Source of the DNA: Epiperipatus broadwayi
Lineage: Eukaryota > Onychophora > Udeonychophora > Euonychophora > Peripatidae
Direction of reading: 5' to 3'
Length of the DNA: 64,000 nucleotides
Assembly (NCBI GenBank): GCA_028023455.1
Contig: JAQFVV010001017.1
Coordinates: forward strand, 1 to 64,000
Under the pieces are notes generated by a model that worked only from the letters and a program-made list of their open reading frames with translations, was not told the origin of the DNA and did no database searches. Made by a program: the position numbers and the translations under genes. This document shows, in pieces, positions 1 to 13,832 of this stretch. Every line of letters begins with the position of its first letter. The first letter of the stretch is position 1.

Positions 1-1060
<1,060 letters not shown>

Positions 1061-2835
1061 AAAACGAACAAGATGTACTACTTGGTGAACTAGAGGCTCT
1101 TCATGTTCCTTTGGCATACATTCAGATCATGGAGAATCTCCTAGCAAATCGAGAGATTTTTTTTTCTCTAAATGGGAGAATTGCCCCTGGGTTCAAACCC
1201 TGCATCTCCATTCCCCAGGGCTCCCCATTAAGTGCTCTCCTCCTTCATGATCTCATATAAATCCCTTGCTTTTGAGCATTGAAGATGCACTGCCTGGGAT
1301 CTCCATCCCTCTTCTTAAATGAAAACATCTCTCACATCTCCTACATGGATGATGTGGTGGTGTTTCTTAAATCACATGAAGAAATAAACATTCTTGAAAG
1401 CCTATTACAGCACTATGCTCAGACGCATGGGCTTACCGTTAACAGGCACAAATCAGCAATTTGGAATATCAAAACAGCTAACAGGATAACAGGTTCATTA
1501 CAAGCTATGCCTCAGCCTTTCTTGGGATTCAATATGTCACTATCCCCTACAACAATGAGGATGGAAATACAACGAAGACTACTAAACAAAATTGACATCA
1601 TCATAACATGCCTCTCAAGAATATATATATCTACATTTGGAAAGGTTTCACTCTTAAACTCCCTCATACTCCCCAAGATCATATATTATCTTGCGGGTTT
1701 CAAACCAACAGAAGCTTTCATTAAAAAAGTAGAATCCCATTGTCTGCGACTCTGTAGAGGTGGGCGCAAATCATTTATCAGTCTGCGCACCCTTCAAAAG
1801 CCAAGAGATATGAATGGACTGGGACTGCATTCAGTAAAGGTATTCGTAATACAGAGAACTTACAATATGATCCATAAACTTTATTCTGATTGCAGGACCT
1901 TCCAATGCCCGCTCCCAAAGAGCAAGTGCTTCCCACTGATAGACCGCCCCCTCAGAGGTTCACTCCCATCTGGCTACAAATGCAGATATCATACATTTTA
2001 CGCACATAGTACCTTCCGCGACCATGTTCAATTCAAAAATAACCTATTGGGAAGCCTTCAACCTATCCAACTCAAATACCCAGAAGGCACACACTTACCT
2101 CCCCATCAACATAAACAAACTACGCAAACTAGCCCGTAGATTGAAACTAGCACCTAAACACACAGACTTTCTGCTCAAAATTAACCTTGGTAGCCTCTCC
2201 ACTGCTACATTTCTTAATAGAAGAGGCTTCCACATAGATCCCATATGTTGTCTCTGTCTTTCCAGCCCAGAAGATATGGACCATATCCTTCGCCTTTGTC
2301 CGGTCTGGCAGGGACTAAGACAAAACTTCCAGAAATACATTGATAATAATGGTCCAGATCTAACATCTCTTGAAGGGGTTTTAAATAGAGGCATTTTCGC
2401 TGAAATCAGGCTCGCCACCTACATAAACTTTGCCATCTGGTTGACCAGATGCAAGGTGATCTTTCAAAAATTACCAGATCGGAAGAGCATTAACTGCTTT
2501 CTCAGCATAATCAAAAATATCCAAGAAACAGACAAGAGAGAGGCCGATCCATACCTGGCCATATTAACATGGCAATTCTCTTCCGATCTAAACAGCACCT
2601 CTCCAACCAACCCTTAAATAATTTATATGAAAATAAAGGTATTTTGTTATAGACTAGATGATTAATATTCACCGTGCATCCACAGGTTATATTCTACTGA
2701 CTTTTGAATCATTTCTTCTCTGTATATACCACCCTGTAACATCGACTAGATACTTCTTGTTATTTTTTTTAATTTTGTAACTCACTTATAGGTCAAATAA
2801 AATTATCTTGAAAGAGAGAGAGAAAACGAACAAGA
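1061..2835 (+). mobile_element. 5'-truncated LINE (non-LTR retrotransposon) with target-site duplication
   Basis: Insertion bounded by an exact 13-bp direct repeat, AAAACGAACAAGA, at 1061-1073 and 2823-2835: a target-site duplication. The body (about 1074-2822) is the 3' part of a non-LTR retrotransposon, entering within the reverse transcriptase domain and ending in a short 3' UTR with a (GA)n-like tail before the duplication. The 5' truncation is typical of aborted target-primed reverse transcription. The encoded protein resembles the larger minus-strand LINE at 8.8-13.8 kb in the same motifs (NREIF, SIPQGS, YMDD/YIDD, a C-terminal CxxC-H-C cluster), so both belong to one clade but to different families. 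Confidence 0.9.
1072..2617 (+). pseudogene. LINE ORF2 fragment: reverse transcriptase C-terminal half plus Cys/His motif
   Basis: Reverse transcriptase remnant that would have copied element RNA at the nicked target. From the 5' edge one reads NREIFFSLNGRIAPGF, then SIPQGSPLSALL, then the catalytic box SYMDDVVVF near 1340-1366, the GLTVNRHKSAIW box and a thumb region. The last third has PICCLCLSS...MDHILRLC, a CxxC...H...C motif usual at LINE ORF2 C termini. It is broken: a 2-bp insertion near 1257 and a 1-bp insertion near 1313 throw about 55 bases out of frame (together +3, so the frame is restored), and another frameshift near 2025-2030 separates the 1279-2139 frame from the 2024-2617 frame. 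A TAA at about 2615 closes the protein. Confidence 0.85.
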
Positions 2836-3359
2836 GATGAAAAATGTTTAAAAATTGAAATACTTTGTTTATTTTCATCTATTTTAATCTCTGAAAAAAC
2901 ATTACATTTACTTGCTATTATATAAGACATATATTCTCAATGTTTAAGCCCTTTCTTTAATGATATAAACATAAAACAAAATACATTAGTATAATATTTA
3001 TAGAAAAAAAAGATCAATACATAAAACAAGATTTGAAACTGACCTATATATAAACAAAACAAAATATTTTTTGTTTTTGTTTTTATTGCATTCAAATAAA
3101 AACAGATTTACAAAACATTTTTTAGAATTATATATATATATAACCTATTTCAATACTTGCACTTTATGTCCCAATTAACTTAGCGTATAACTGTTTCAAC
3201 TAGATACTAAACGTTTGCATTATAATTTAAATGAATGAGAATTTTCTTTTCCTTATGAAATTTAATGCGTAATTCCATTACTAAGTATCTTATTTACATG
3301 TATTTTTAATTTAAAGTTCATCGTAAAGATTGATGTATTAATGTAAATAGGTGATCATT

Positions 3360-3405
<46 letters not shown>

Positions 3406-4177
3406 AAAGTGGTGGAATTATAAATTCGTGTGTAATTATTTCAATACATTTTAATTATTAAGTAACAAAGGTCATAACCAATTAAAAACTACTACTTCAC
3501 CCTGAAATCACATTATTTAATATAATCTGTTTGACACATTTTTAGCCAAAACTGGACTCAAGTTTAGTTTGGTACTCAAGATTATATAATAATTGCAAGT
3601 TAGAGGTAACTACTAAATATATATGAAATCTGGAAAAATTCTCAACTTTCTAGATATTTTCATGGTAAGTCAAGTTCGTTCAATAAAATGTTATATATAA
3701 TAATGAATATATTTTACAGACTTTATAGATGTAAATACTGAAATTATTTAATTTTTATTTTATTTTTTCAGGTATATTTTAGCTATGCCAGAATAACAAC
3801 TAATTAAAAATTAGCATTGTGAAGTAATTTAGCATCGTACAGTAAAATTATTGCTCCCTGATTCAACTTTAAACTTTCTAAATGTTATTTACAAAAATGC
3901 TCTATTCTCAATTGTCAAATCAGCTTTAAAAATAAAAATAAATCCAATATCCTTTACTCTTCCTAGTTTTTATCAAAGTAATAATTTAGATTAATAATTT
4001 AATTTCATAAGATAGAGTTCATTTTTCATGCATTTAAATGTTTTCATTAATAAATTTGCAATTTTTTAACATCTATTTCAGATTGAATATTTATTATGTC
4101 ATCATTTGTCAGATCAACTATCTTTATATAATGAAAATAGATTTACTTTTATTTATAAAACATGTGATAAAAGAGGA

Positions 4178-4243
<66 letters not shown>

Positions 4244-5340
4244 CAAAAAAAGTTCATGAAGTAAAAACTATTGTAATAACAATACAAAAATATAATGGTA
4301 ATTAACTATTATATTATATATATATATATATAAATGAAATGTTGTCCGCTTTCCTTCATGTATAATTTATTGAATGTCTATATATTCAATAAATTACACA
4401 GGCATGTTATCCAGATATTTATTTATATCTGTAGTCCATGAAAAGCTTCAATTTAGTACACACACACACACACATATATATATATATGATTTAAAGAATA
4501 ATCAGATTTAGCTGAATTTTCTTTTACTTAATTAGTCTGTGAAGTTATGTATATATTTTATATAATGACAAACACAATTGTCTACTTATCTATATATATT
4601 TCTATTTGAATGTTATCTGTTTCTTTACATTCTAGTGTCCATTTTTCATAAATATTTTCTAAATTAATGATTCTTTTCAAATGTATAGAGAGTATTACCT
4701 TCCATTATATTTAGTTTTTATTTATTTCTAAAAAGATTTTTTACAATTTTTACGTCTACCTTAAAAATGCAGGGAATTTTAAAATATTTTATAGATAAAA
4801 CTAATAATATTTATAAAAAATGCACATTATGTCATTAAAAAATTCAAATATGAAAGAAAAAAGATATATATTATACTAGTATAATCCTGCTGCGTTAAGA
4901 GATAGAAATATTAAAGATTCTATACTAAAAACATCGGGTCTTAAAATAAACAGAGAATGTAAATCTTTTATTTATAAATGATATTAATTTTATTATTTAC
5001 AGTCAAAACCAAGAAATAAATTTAATTATTTTAAAAATATTGCTTGACAATTAAATCCACTGAAACTAATATAAAATAGATTTATAATGCACAATTATGT
5101 TAAAGTCCAAAAAAATTAAAAATAAAGATAGTGCCAATTAAGGCTATTATAATGAAAACAAATATTGTTTTATTAGATATTTAATCATCACATTTTTTAA
5201 AAAAAGAAAATATGACAATTGAACATGTTTTTTATTGTAAATTGGAACAAGTTATTAAAAACTTAATGCAAACAAATATGTAGCAATAATGCTAGAGAAC
5301 ATGAATAAATTCATTTCAAACTAAAAATTGAAATGGTTAT
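2836..5340. other. AT-rich non-coding stretch with microsatellites
   Basis: No gene seen. Contains (TA)n(TG)n at about 3363-3404, (TA)n at about 4180-4236, (CA)n(TA)n at about 4458-4487, and a short hairpin at about 4366-4393 in which TTTATTGAAT is followed after a few bases by its reverse complement. Confidence 0.6.
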
Positions 5341-5356
5341 CTTATTGTACACAATC

Positions 5357-5359
5357 TGA

Positions 5360-5456
<97 letters not shown>
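5357..5456. repeat. (ATT)n microsatellite
   Basis: About 100 bp of nearly uninterrupted ATT/TTA triplets. Confidence 0.95.
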
Positions 5457-5457
<1 letters not shown>

Positions 5458-5514
5458 CAAAATTAACAAGCTCATGCCCTCTTGAATGAGAAGCTATAAA
5501 AATACACAGAAATT

Positions 5515-5562
5515 ATTACACGCTAAGCGCTTTTGAGGTCATTTTGCCTCATATTCATAGCG
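5515..5562 (-). ncRNA. Degenerate hammerhead-like motif
   Basis: On the minus strand this reads CGCTA, then TGAATATGAGG, a loop, CCTCAAAAGCGCT and TAGCG. Outer CGCTA pairs with TAGCG (stem I-like), GAGG pairs with CCTC (stem II-like), AAAA sits where GAAA is expected, and AGCGCT is self-complementary like the tiny stem III of Penelope-type hammerheads. The CUGANGA core is not intact, so this would be an inactive relic. A diverged copy on the opposite strand lies at about 7995-8045. The assignment is an inference. Confidence 0.4.
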
Positions 5563-5783
5563 GTACTGTGAGCTGCAGAATGAAAAAATAGGGCAAGAGA
5601 AACAAAACAGTATGCAAAGCATATGCAAATGAACTAGATAGTCCAACGTTTGGAGATGTCAAAGCAGGTATCTCATCTATTGATGGAGTTATTATTGCCA
5701 TTAATAAAATATGCTTCTCTGATTTTCTGCTTGATGTCATTTTTCTCAATACAGACTATTTTAGGGCTGGAAGGTTCAAACAA

Positions 5784-5953
<170 letters not shown>

Positions 5954-5956
5954 ATG

Positions 5957-6690
5957 TTCGTCTTAAAACAAGTTTAACTAAGATTTCAATAATTTTACCT
6001 CAGCATTTCTTCCATTCTCCTGTTATTTATTATATTTGGAAATTTTTTAAACATATATCTGATAAATTTGTTTAATTCTTTGACTCTAAATATATTCATT
6101 TTTGTGATTATCATTTCTTATTCAAAATTGTACAGACTATTAACTTATTGTTCCCAGTTTCATGGTTTTTTTTCTTAAAGTTCAATAATAAAAGTTTATC
6201 TTTTCTTTGAATACAAGAAATCTTAATTCAATTTTTTTCATTATTAAATAGAAGCCAGCTATTTTTTTTTTTAAATTTTGCAAATTATTTTTTAAAGATC
6301 AATGGTTCAATTCAAATCTAGATTAGTTTTATTAAAATTATCACTCTCAACTAATTAATTATTTTTCACATTCAATAAAGTATTTTTATAGACTGTAATT
6401 TTTTTTTTCTGGGAAATTTTGGATTGGTTTTTCCTTTTTAATCTATAATTAACAAAAACACATAACATAGACAAATGAGTGCTTTCTTACATGAATGCAG
6501 TTAAGTTTCTCATGGAAGCAATGTAGTTCTATTTCCTTTCTCATGGTTATTCTAAACAAAATTAAAATGACAACTTTTTTTTAAACTCTGTGGGTATAAT
6601 TTCTGCTATAAGTGGGCAGTTAGGTCACAATAAAGATTAATTTAACTTACTCCATGGTGTTTATAATTACTTTATATTTGATATCTTTAG
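5957..6690. other. AT-rich non-coding stretch
   Basis: No gene, repeat or motif recognised apart from homopolymer A/T runs. Confidence 0.5.
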
Positions 6691-6696
6691 TATATA

Positions 6697-7257
6697 GGGT
6701 ATATGAGTACAGACTTTCAGATGACCTATCACTCTCCACTCTATCTAATAACACCAATACACTCAAGCACATATATGCTGAAAAGATAAATAATCACCAA
6801 TATATGTATTTCATGCTAAACCAGCAATTTTCAATTGGTCCAGATTATCATCTCCCACACACATATACTATAAGTGCTTAGATATATATTAAGAGAGACA
6901 ATCTTCATACTTTAATGGACAGGCTCCAATCTACTACACACTCCAACTCTTCTACCATCAATCCAATTGAAAATCTGATGTTGGAATGCTCAAAGGCCAC
7001 CCTGCGGCTGAGATTCTTGTCACATCCATGTTGACCTAAAGTCAATCTGAACACCACATGTATAGGCATTAATCCATTTAATACATATGCAAGGATGGGC
7101 AGACATCTCCACAAGGTAATAACTGAAACACAGGCTTATTCTACACCTCCAATCTACTACACACTCCAACTTTTCAACCATCCATCCAATTGAAAATTGT
7201 TGTTATTAGATAGAGTGGAGATTGATGGGTCATCCGAAAGTTTGTGCTCATATACCC
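6697..7257. mobile_element. Small terminal-inverted-repeat (foldback/MITE-like) element
   Basis: The first 57 bp (6697-6753, starting GGGTATATGAG) recur as an imperfect reverse complement at 7201-7257, giving a 561-bp element with no coding capacity. The interior (for example CACACATATACTATAAGTGC and ACTTTAATGGACAGGCTCCA) matches the left arm of the foldback element at 16445-17273, so it is a deletion or rearranged derivative of that family. A segment near 6937-6975 also recurs at about 7150-7195. Open frames here are not conserved and are taken as chance. Confidence 0.75.
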
Positions 7258-7633
7258 AATATATTACATATATAGACACAGGTATAGAATAAGCCAGTGT
7301 TTTAGATATCTTTAGATATATTTTTGAATACAATTTTTACTGCTTAAAACTTTAAATATTTAATTTTATAACAAAAAAAATAAATAAATTGAGACTCCTA
7401 TCTTCTTTATATTTTTTCTTGAATCTCTCTCTCTCTCTGATCGTCTGCTGCCATATTTTTTCTTAAAAACCTCAGGTTAAAGTGATGTCAGAAAACTACT
7501 TACTAAACTCTCATTGGTCAATATCCTAAATCAACTTGTACAACTTTTTAAATTGAAGATTTTTCTGTTTCTATTTAAAGTAATTAAAATCAATAAATAT
7601 TTTACAAATGAAATTAATTTACACCATTTCTTT

Positions 7634-7783
7634 AAGATTAAAATTTTCATTCTCATTATATATATAGTTGAATTTAAATATAATGTTTACAAATAAATAT
7701 TTATACTTAAGATTAAAATTTTCATTCTCATTATATATATAGTTGAATTTAAATATAATGTTTACAAATAAATATTTATACTT
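7634..7783. repeat. 75-bp tandem duplication
   Basis: Two adjacent near-identical 75-bp units (7634-7708 and 7709-7783) beginning AAGATTAAAATTTTCATTCT. The repeated peptide in the minus-strand frame simply reflects the duplication. Confidence 0.85.
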
Positions 7784-8325
7784 AATATATATTATTATTA
7801 AGATAATTTTAAAATAAATTATCTTGTAATCAATAATTGTTCTTTCTTTCCTTGATTGCAATTTATGTATTTAATATTTGAAAAAAAAACATTGTAATAA
7901 AATAAATTAAAATCAAATTTATACATAAAGATGTTTATTTAGATTTACACCTAGTATATTAAAATTATATAATGGGTTTGCATTATTTAGTAATGTTGTT
8001 ATGAATATGAGGCAATATACCTCAAAAGCATTAAGCTTTTACTTGTATATTTATTGATTTATAGGAGTACTTTATATAGCTTCTCTTGCCAGTGCCTCAA
8101 CATGCTTGTAATTTTGTTATATTTTTTTTTACAAATGATTATAAATAATGATGATTATAACATCTTTTCAGACTTCTCCATTTAATCATTTATATTTTTA
8201 TCACTTATTTTTATTATACCAATGTTTAAATTATTACTATTGCCTTAATTCATAAATTTAAAATTTTGGAGCTGTACTTTACATTTTATATGCTATTCTC
8301 ACCCAAGGATAACCAATCAAAAGGT
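7784..8325. other. AT-rich non-coding stretch with a hammerhead-like relic
   Basis: No gene seen. At about 7995-8045 the plus strand reads ATGAATATGAGGCAATATACCTCAAAAGC, the diverged inverted copy of the motif at 5515-5562 (GAGG/CCTC hairpin followed by an A-rich core). Confidence 0.4.
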
Positions 8326-8329
<4 letters not shown>

Positions 8330-8376
<47 letters not shown>

Positions 8377-8403
8377 TATTTATATATATATATATATATA
8401 TAT
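8330..8403. repeat. (TA)n microsatellite abutting a TIR element
   Basis: Interrupted (TA)n tract directly followed by the terminus of the TIR element (TTGAAGCAGTC at 8407). Copy 2 of the same element is bordered by TA repeats at both ends. Confidence 0.9.
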
Positions 8404-8789
8404 AAATTGAAGCAGTCGGATCAGAGTTCGATCCTAGCTTCATGACATCTAGCCATAAGCCCAGTTCAAACACATAATACTAACCGTAAATTTTCGATGC
8501 AATGGGGCTTTATATGTTCAATCCATGCTAATTTCCATAAAGAAAACTTATTTTATAAATGCATACTAAAATTAATTAGTTTCAGTTTAAAATTCATCAA
8601 TGCTATTAATAAATTCATGATAGAATTATTCATGAATTTATATATTATAACTGCATGGATTGTGCGTATATATTTGTAAATTTTAAATATATATAATTGT
8701 TCAAAAGTCTCATTGCGTCGGAAATGTTTGATTTTATTTTTAAATAATTTGTTAAAGTTTTCATTTCAATAAAAATTTTATTAACAATA

Positions 8790-11700
8790 AATAGTGATTA
8801 CATACTAATAAAGGAAAAATAAATGAATAAATTGTACAATAATATGATTATATAATGTTCTATATGTCATCTGGCTAGATTATGTTATGAGAGCACAATG
8901 TTATACTCTTATGTGGTTAGGTATAGTGAAGAGATTCTAAGAACTTGTTTAATGGTATTAGCATTTTTAATATAGACATGAATATTTTCTTTTATAAATG
9001 ACTATTCTATAATGCTGGGTAGGTGGGAATTGATAATCAGGAAAAGGAAAGAGCAATTAAAGACCAGGTGTTAGCAAATACTTTACTGGAGACAAGGAGC
9101 TGGTCACGTTTTTTGATTTTTGAGCGTTTGATAGAACAATGGTATGATTTGTGGGGGGGGGGGGTAATTCCATGAGACTTTTACATCTCACTATCTATAT
9201 GGAATAAAGGACAAAGGTAGAAAGGCTTATTATTGAAAAAAACCATTATGAATGGCATTTTCAAGTGAGAAAATCATATCAGGTCTTATGTTGGAATTGA
9301 TTATAATTATATCTTTCAGAGTTTTAAGTCTTGGGCACCAGTGTATAATATGGTCTATGGTTTTATCTTCACAAGCACACAGACCACATATAGGGTCAAT
9401 GCTGGTAAAACCTCTTCGGTGATAAAGAAACCAATTCGTGTGTAGCGCATTAAGATTTATTTTAATGATGAAGTCACGGAATTTGGGTTCCAGACTCCAT
9501 CTTTTGAAGTGTGCAATGAGTTTTTGATTGGTTACTTTTAGGCTGGTTTTAATGGGTTGTTGATTATAGTTGATTATATTGTATGCTTCCCATGAGGTGA
9601 TTTTTTGGTTAAGGTTAAAGGGTATTATCAGGTTATAAAGTTGTAGTTGTTGTATTAGGGATGCTATCCATGAACTGGAAGAGGGTGGAGGACAATCTGT
9701 TGGTGTAATTTTTTTAATAATGTTAGAGTATCCGCAGGAGAGGATCAGATTATGTAGAGTGTTGTGGGTTTTCTGTAAAATGATTGCTTGTATTGAGTGG
9801 AATGACAGTCCATTGAACCTGCATGGTCGTTGGATACCTCACAAGCTAATAGCAACTGTCCTTCCTCTCCAGAGAAATTTGGTGCATAATCAGTTAATTT
9901 TATTTTGAAACTGTTTAGACATTTTAACGAATGGAAGATAATATGAGATTTTTGGCATTATGATCATGTTTAGGAGACCAATTTTTCCATATAATGAAAG
10001 GTATACTCTAGAGAGTGAAGTGGTGATGGCTTCAGTTGAATGGAGGATTGCATCTTGAATCTCTCTTGCCATTGCAGTTGGAGTATTGTAGATTGGAAAA
10101 CCTAGGTATCTTTGGGGTTTTGCAGAAAAGGGAGAGTTAATTTGTTTACCATAGATTATCTTCCAGATGGAAGATTTGTTAAAATTTATTTGTAGGCCAA
10201 GTTTTGCTGTATTTCTGTTTAATATGTTCATGAGATGAGGAAGGTATTTAATGGTGGGAAGCACAACCATGATGTCATCTATATATGCAAATACATTGAA
10301 GTTTTTATTGAAAGAGGGAAGGAAAATTCCAGGGAGGTTTTTTTCTATATCTATCAGAAGAGGGTTGATGTATGATGTGAAGAAAAGGGCACTGAGTGTA
10401 GATCCTTGAGGGATCGACTTGTATGGCTTGAAGCCTGGTGTGATCTTGCCATCAAGAGAGAGAAAAATCTCTCTGTTGTTGAGCAGATTGCTGACCATCT
10501 GTACAATCCCAGGTGGAATGTCGCATTCCAACAGAATATCCAGAAGGATGCTTATCTGGACTGAGTCAAATGCTGCCGCAACATCCAGCTGGACAGCAAT
10601 AGGTTTTGATTTACGATGTCCTCTGATGTAATTGAACAGTGAAGTTACATTGGGCATAGCATGTGAGGTTGATGATCTTTTTTTTCCGTATTGGTTTGAC
10701 AAGATATGGCTATGAATTTGATCTTTAATGACTGACTCAATTATCTTGATAAGTAATGGGGTCATGGAAATTGGCCGGATACTGTTAATGTCGTTTAGTG
10801 GTTTTGCTTTTTTAATAAAAGGCACGAGTGCCACTGGGTAAAGATCTGTTATGTTTCTGTTGCCGGAGGCTAGGTGATCAATCATTTTTTTAATAATTGG
10901 CACAGTGAATTGACTGAGGTGTTTGAGAAGGAAATTTGGGATGCCATGAAGGCCAGGATGAACGCCATCAGGGAGAGATGTTATCTTCTTTTTGATTTGG
11001 ATTTCCATGATGCCATGTTCGCTGCGGTCACCAGCATCCAACCAGCTGTTTATAGGAGGAACTCCATCTTTTTGCATTAATTGGCAGAATTGTTTGCTGA
11101 TGTGCTGCATCTTTGGAAATCCAATAAGATTGGTTCCATTAGTATTAATGGATAAGGGACTGATTTGTTTTTTATTGTAACCCAGTGCCCATCTGAGATA
11201 GTCTCTCATCCAGCAGTGTTGTTGTGCTAAGAAACATTTGGCTCTTCTGATGGATATATATTCTGCAAGGGACTTTTGCTTGATTTTGTAGAGATTTTTA
11301 AGAAAGATAATTTTTTCTGTATTTGTGAAATTTTGCTGTGATGCTTGAAGTTGTATATTAATGTCTGTTAGGTCATTTAGCAGGCCATTAGGTCCTTTGA
11401 TTTTTCTGGTGTGGTGATTTAATATGGACTGAAGTATTCCAATGAAGGAAAGCCAGCCCTCCTCAAAAGGCATGGAAAGGATGTTTATTTTCTGGAAAAG
11501 GATGTATGCCTCAGACACTATCGCTTCAGTCATATTTGATTGGGTGATCATTCGCATGGTTTTACCAGGTCCATCAATAGGTGTAGGGATTGCAATAGGT
11601 GTAAGTTGAAAGATTAGAGCCATATGATCAGAGAAAGCAACAGGGGCCATGGCTGTATCAAGGTTGAAATGGAGGTCTGGGGTGTAGAAAACCAAATCAA

Positions 11701-13832
11701 TCAGGGACTTTTTAGTTTTAGTATAGAAAGAGTAGACTTCAGGAGGGAAGAAACCCTCTCCACACATTAATCTGCGATTTATTAGATGCAAAAATCTCTT
11801 GTTGAAGTCATTGTATGTAGTGTTAAAGTCTCCCAGAAGAATAGTAGGAGAGGCTCTGTTAGCATTGATGGCATTTAGGATATGGATTATTTTTAGATAT
11901 TGAGAGCTGTCTTTGGCTGTATATATATAAGCTATGATGATAGGATAACCCCAATAGTCTATTTCTAAGACAATAATATTGGCATCTATGAATAGAATGC
12001 TAAAACTGTTTGGTGGTGTTGACTTGCTGAGAAGAATACCGACTCCACCTGAAGCAGAATGGCCTATGGAAAATCTAGCAAATCCGAGAGCTGAGAGAAG
12101 AGATAATATTTTATGATCAGTCTTATGGTGATGTTTAGTTTCACCCATAAGAAGTATATGAGGAAAACAGAGTGAGAGCCAGTTTTTAATAGCTAGAACT
12201 CTATCAATTGAGTTGATGCCGCGAATATTAATGCCAGCAATTTTGCAGAACATGATAGATTAATCCAAACCATCCTCAGCAAAGTGTACCAAGTCAATGT
12301 GGGGCATCTCCATGTTAATGAGTTCTGATGTTGTTTGGAAATCAGAGTCTTGTGATTGAACTTGTGGATAGATTGGTGAAATATTTGTTGGTTGAGGAAA
12401 CGCATCTATGAAGTCTTCGGTGTCTGATGAAGTAGAGTAATCTGTCTGAGATTCTATGGATTTGTGAAGCTTTGTGCTGGATATATCTGAGATTTGTTTG
12501 CTAGCAGGTGGTGGTGAATAATGTATTGGATGGGAGCTGTCATCATCAGAGCTTGATTTATCTGAGCGAATTGATTATCTTTTAATTTTCTTATTTGTAT
12601 TTTGGGTATTTGTTGTGTTGGTTTTTGGGATTTTTTTAAGTTTAGTATTGATGTTTTCTTTTTCCTGTTCTTTTGATGAGTGTTTTTTATTGTTATAAGA
12701 ATTTGGTTTAAATTTTAGACATGAGTCATTTTCGGTTTGCTGTAACTGTTGTGAAACATTAATTATGCTGACTTTTGGGTTGAGTGTTTGATAAGTATTT
12801 TCATCTGGATGGTTGATTACTGCAGGTGGTGAAGAATTGAGGACAGTTTGTGGATCACTTTGTTTAGGTTTGTTAGACTTAGCTGGCCCGAATGATGATG
12901 CATCATTGGTTTTAAGCTGGGTGGGAGATGTTATAGATGAATTGTTTTGAAATTTTTTAAGTGTATTTTCTTCATCGCCTGGGTTTTCCTTGATCTTGTT
13001 AGATGGTTTGGTCATATTGTCTTCTTTTGTAGAAAGAGTTTGGCCTAGCATTGTTTCTCGGGGATTAGTACAATATGTATCTAATGAATGATCTTGAGTA
13101 TTATTGGTTTGAGAGATTGGTTTAGTAGCAGTATATGTTATTGCTTGGTTCTCTGATTCACTACTATTAGTGTATAGGTTGGTGTTTGTTCTTTCTTGAT
13201 GATTTTCATTTTGAAAGATAGGTTTGGATGTGAGAGGGTTTGTTGGAGGATTTATTTGAATCAGATTGTCTGGGTTTGTGCTGTTGCTGTTTGAATTAGT
13301 CCCATGTGGTGATTATCTATTTAAAGATGTGATAGCCATATTAATAGGTCTACCAGGGCATCTGTGAACTTTATTCTTTTTAATACCACAGTGTATGCAT
13401 ATTCTTGCTGCACAATCTTTAATAAGGTGTGTTCTTTGAAGGCAGAAGGAACATTGTGGCTGTACTCCCCTGAAGGTCAAAACCATAGGAGAGCCTCTTG
13501 CAGTAATAATGGTGGGTATGTCAGTGGGTATAATGTTTTTCTTTAAAGTAAGTGTGAAGATAACTGTATTGGACAGGATTTGATCTTCGAAGTGAGGGTT
13601 TAATAGGTGTTAAAATTTGCTAACTGAACCATAATTAATAAGGATGTCTTGTAGTTCTTGTTCTTTCAAGTGGGCAAGGCAGTTTTGAATTCTGCTGGAT
13701 AGTGTAACTGGACGGTTCATATCTATGGAGCAAAGTATATAATTTCCCAAAGATCGGTAGTTATTTTTAAAGTTCATACGATTCGCCCACATTTTAAACT
13801 CAACGATAACATAGCGGTCATTGCGATGTAAG
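8790..13832 (-). mobile_element. Nearly full-length LINE with ORF1 and ORF2
   Basis: About 5 kb non-LTR retrotransposon on the minus strand, inserted in TIR element copy 1. Order in transcription direction: ORF1 (13837-12260, gag-like with a zinc knuckle), ORF2 (12253-9230, endonuclease, reverse transcriptase, C-terminal Cys/His motif), then a 3' UTR of about 430 bp with a C-run (G-run on plus near 9152-9164). No frameshift was found over 4.5 kb; only five nonsense codons break it. The 3' boundary is approximate because it was placed where homology to the host TIR element ceases, and no clear target-site duplication was found. The clade cannot be fixed without alignment. Confidence 0.85.
9230..12253 (-). 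pseudogene. LINE ORF2: APE endonuclease and reverse transcriptase, two premature TGA codons
   Basis: Encodes the protein that nicks target DNA and primes reverse transcription, 1007 codons from ATG 12253 to TAA 9230-9232. An apurinic/apyrimidinic endonuclease-like domain covers about residues 1-230 (GINIRGINS near the start, LLGDFNTTYNDF near 139, SLIDLVFY near 187, SDHMALIF near 209). The RT covers about 460-760 (IRPISMTPLL near 494, QLDVAAAFDSV near 559, SIPQGSTLSALFF, AYIDDIMVV near 655, QINFNKSSIW). The C terminus has PICGLCACE...DHIIHWC, a CxxC...H...C motif near 955. TGA at 9890-9892 and 9839-9841 are both in frame. Each could arise from CGA by C to T change at CpG, and aligned relatives have Arg-like context there. 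The first 785 codons are open. Confidence 0.9.

Noticed and set aside
2095-2418. 107-codon minus-strand frame
   Set aside because: Antisense to the LINE ORF2 relic, which has clear RT and Cys/His motifs on plus.
9720-11180. Plus-strand frames of 60-70 codons at 9720, 10419, 10874 and 10992
   Set aside because: Antisense to LINE ORF2.
12193-12405. 70-codon minus-strand frame bridging ORF1 and ORF2 of the LINE
   Set aside because: It lies in a different frame from both ORFs, whose common frame is supported by motifs over 4.5 kb; taken as a shadow frame.
13610-13612. Alternative genetic code, with TAA read as glutamine in LINE ORF1
   Set aside because: TAA is used as the natural stop of both ORFs, TGA stops also occur, and other elements show ordinary decay; C to T mutation is simpler.
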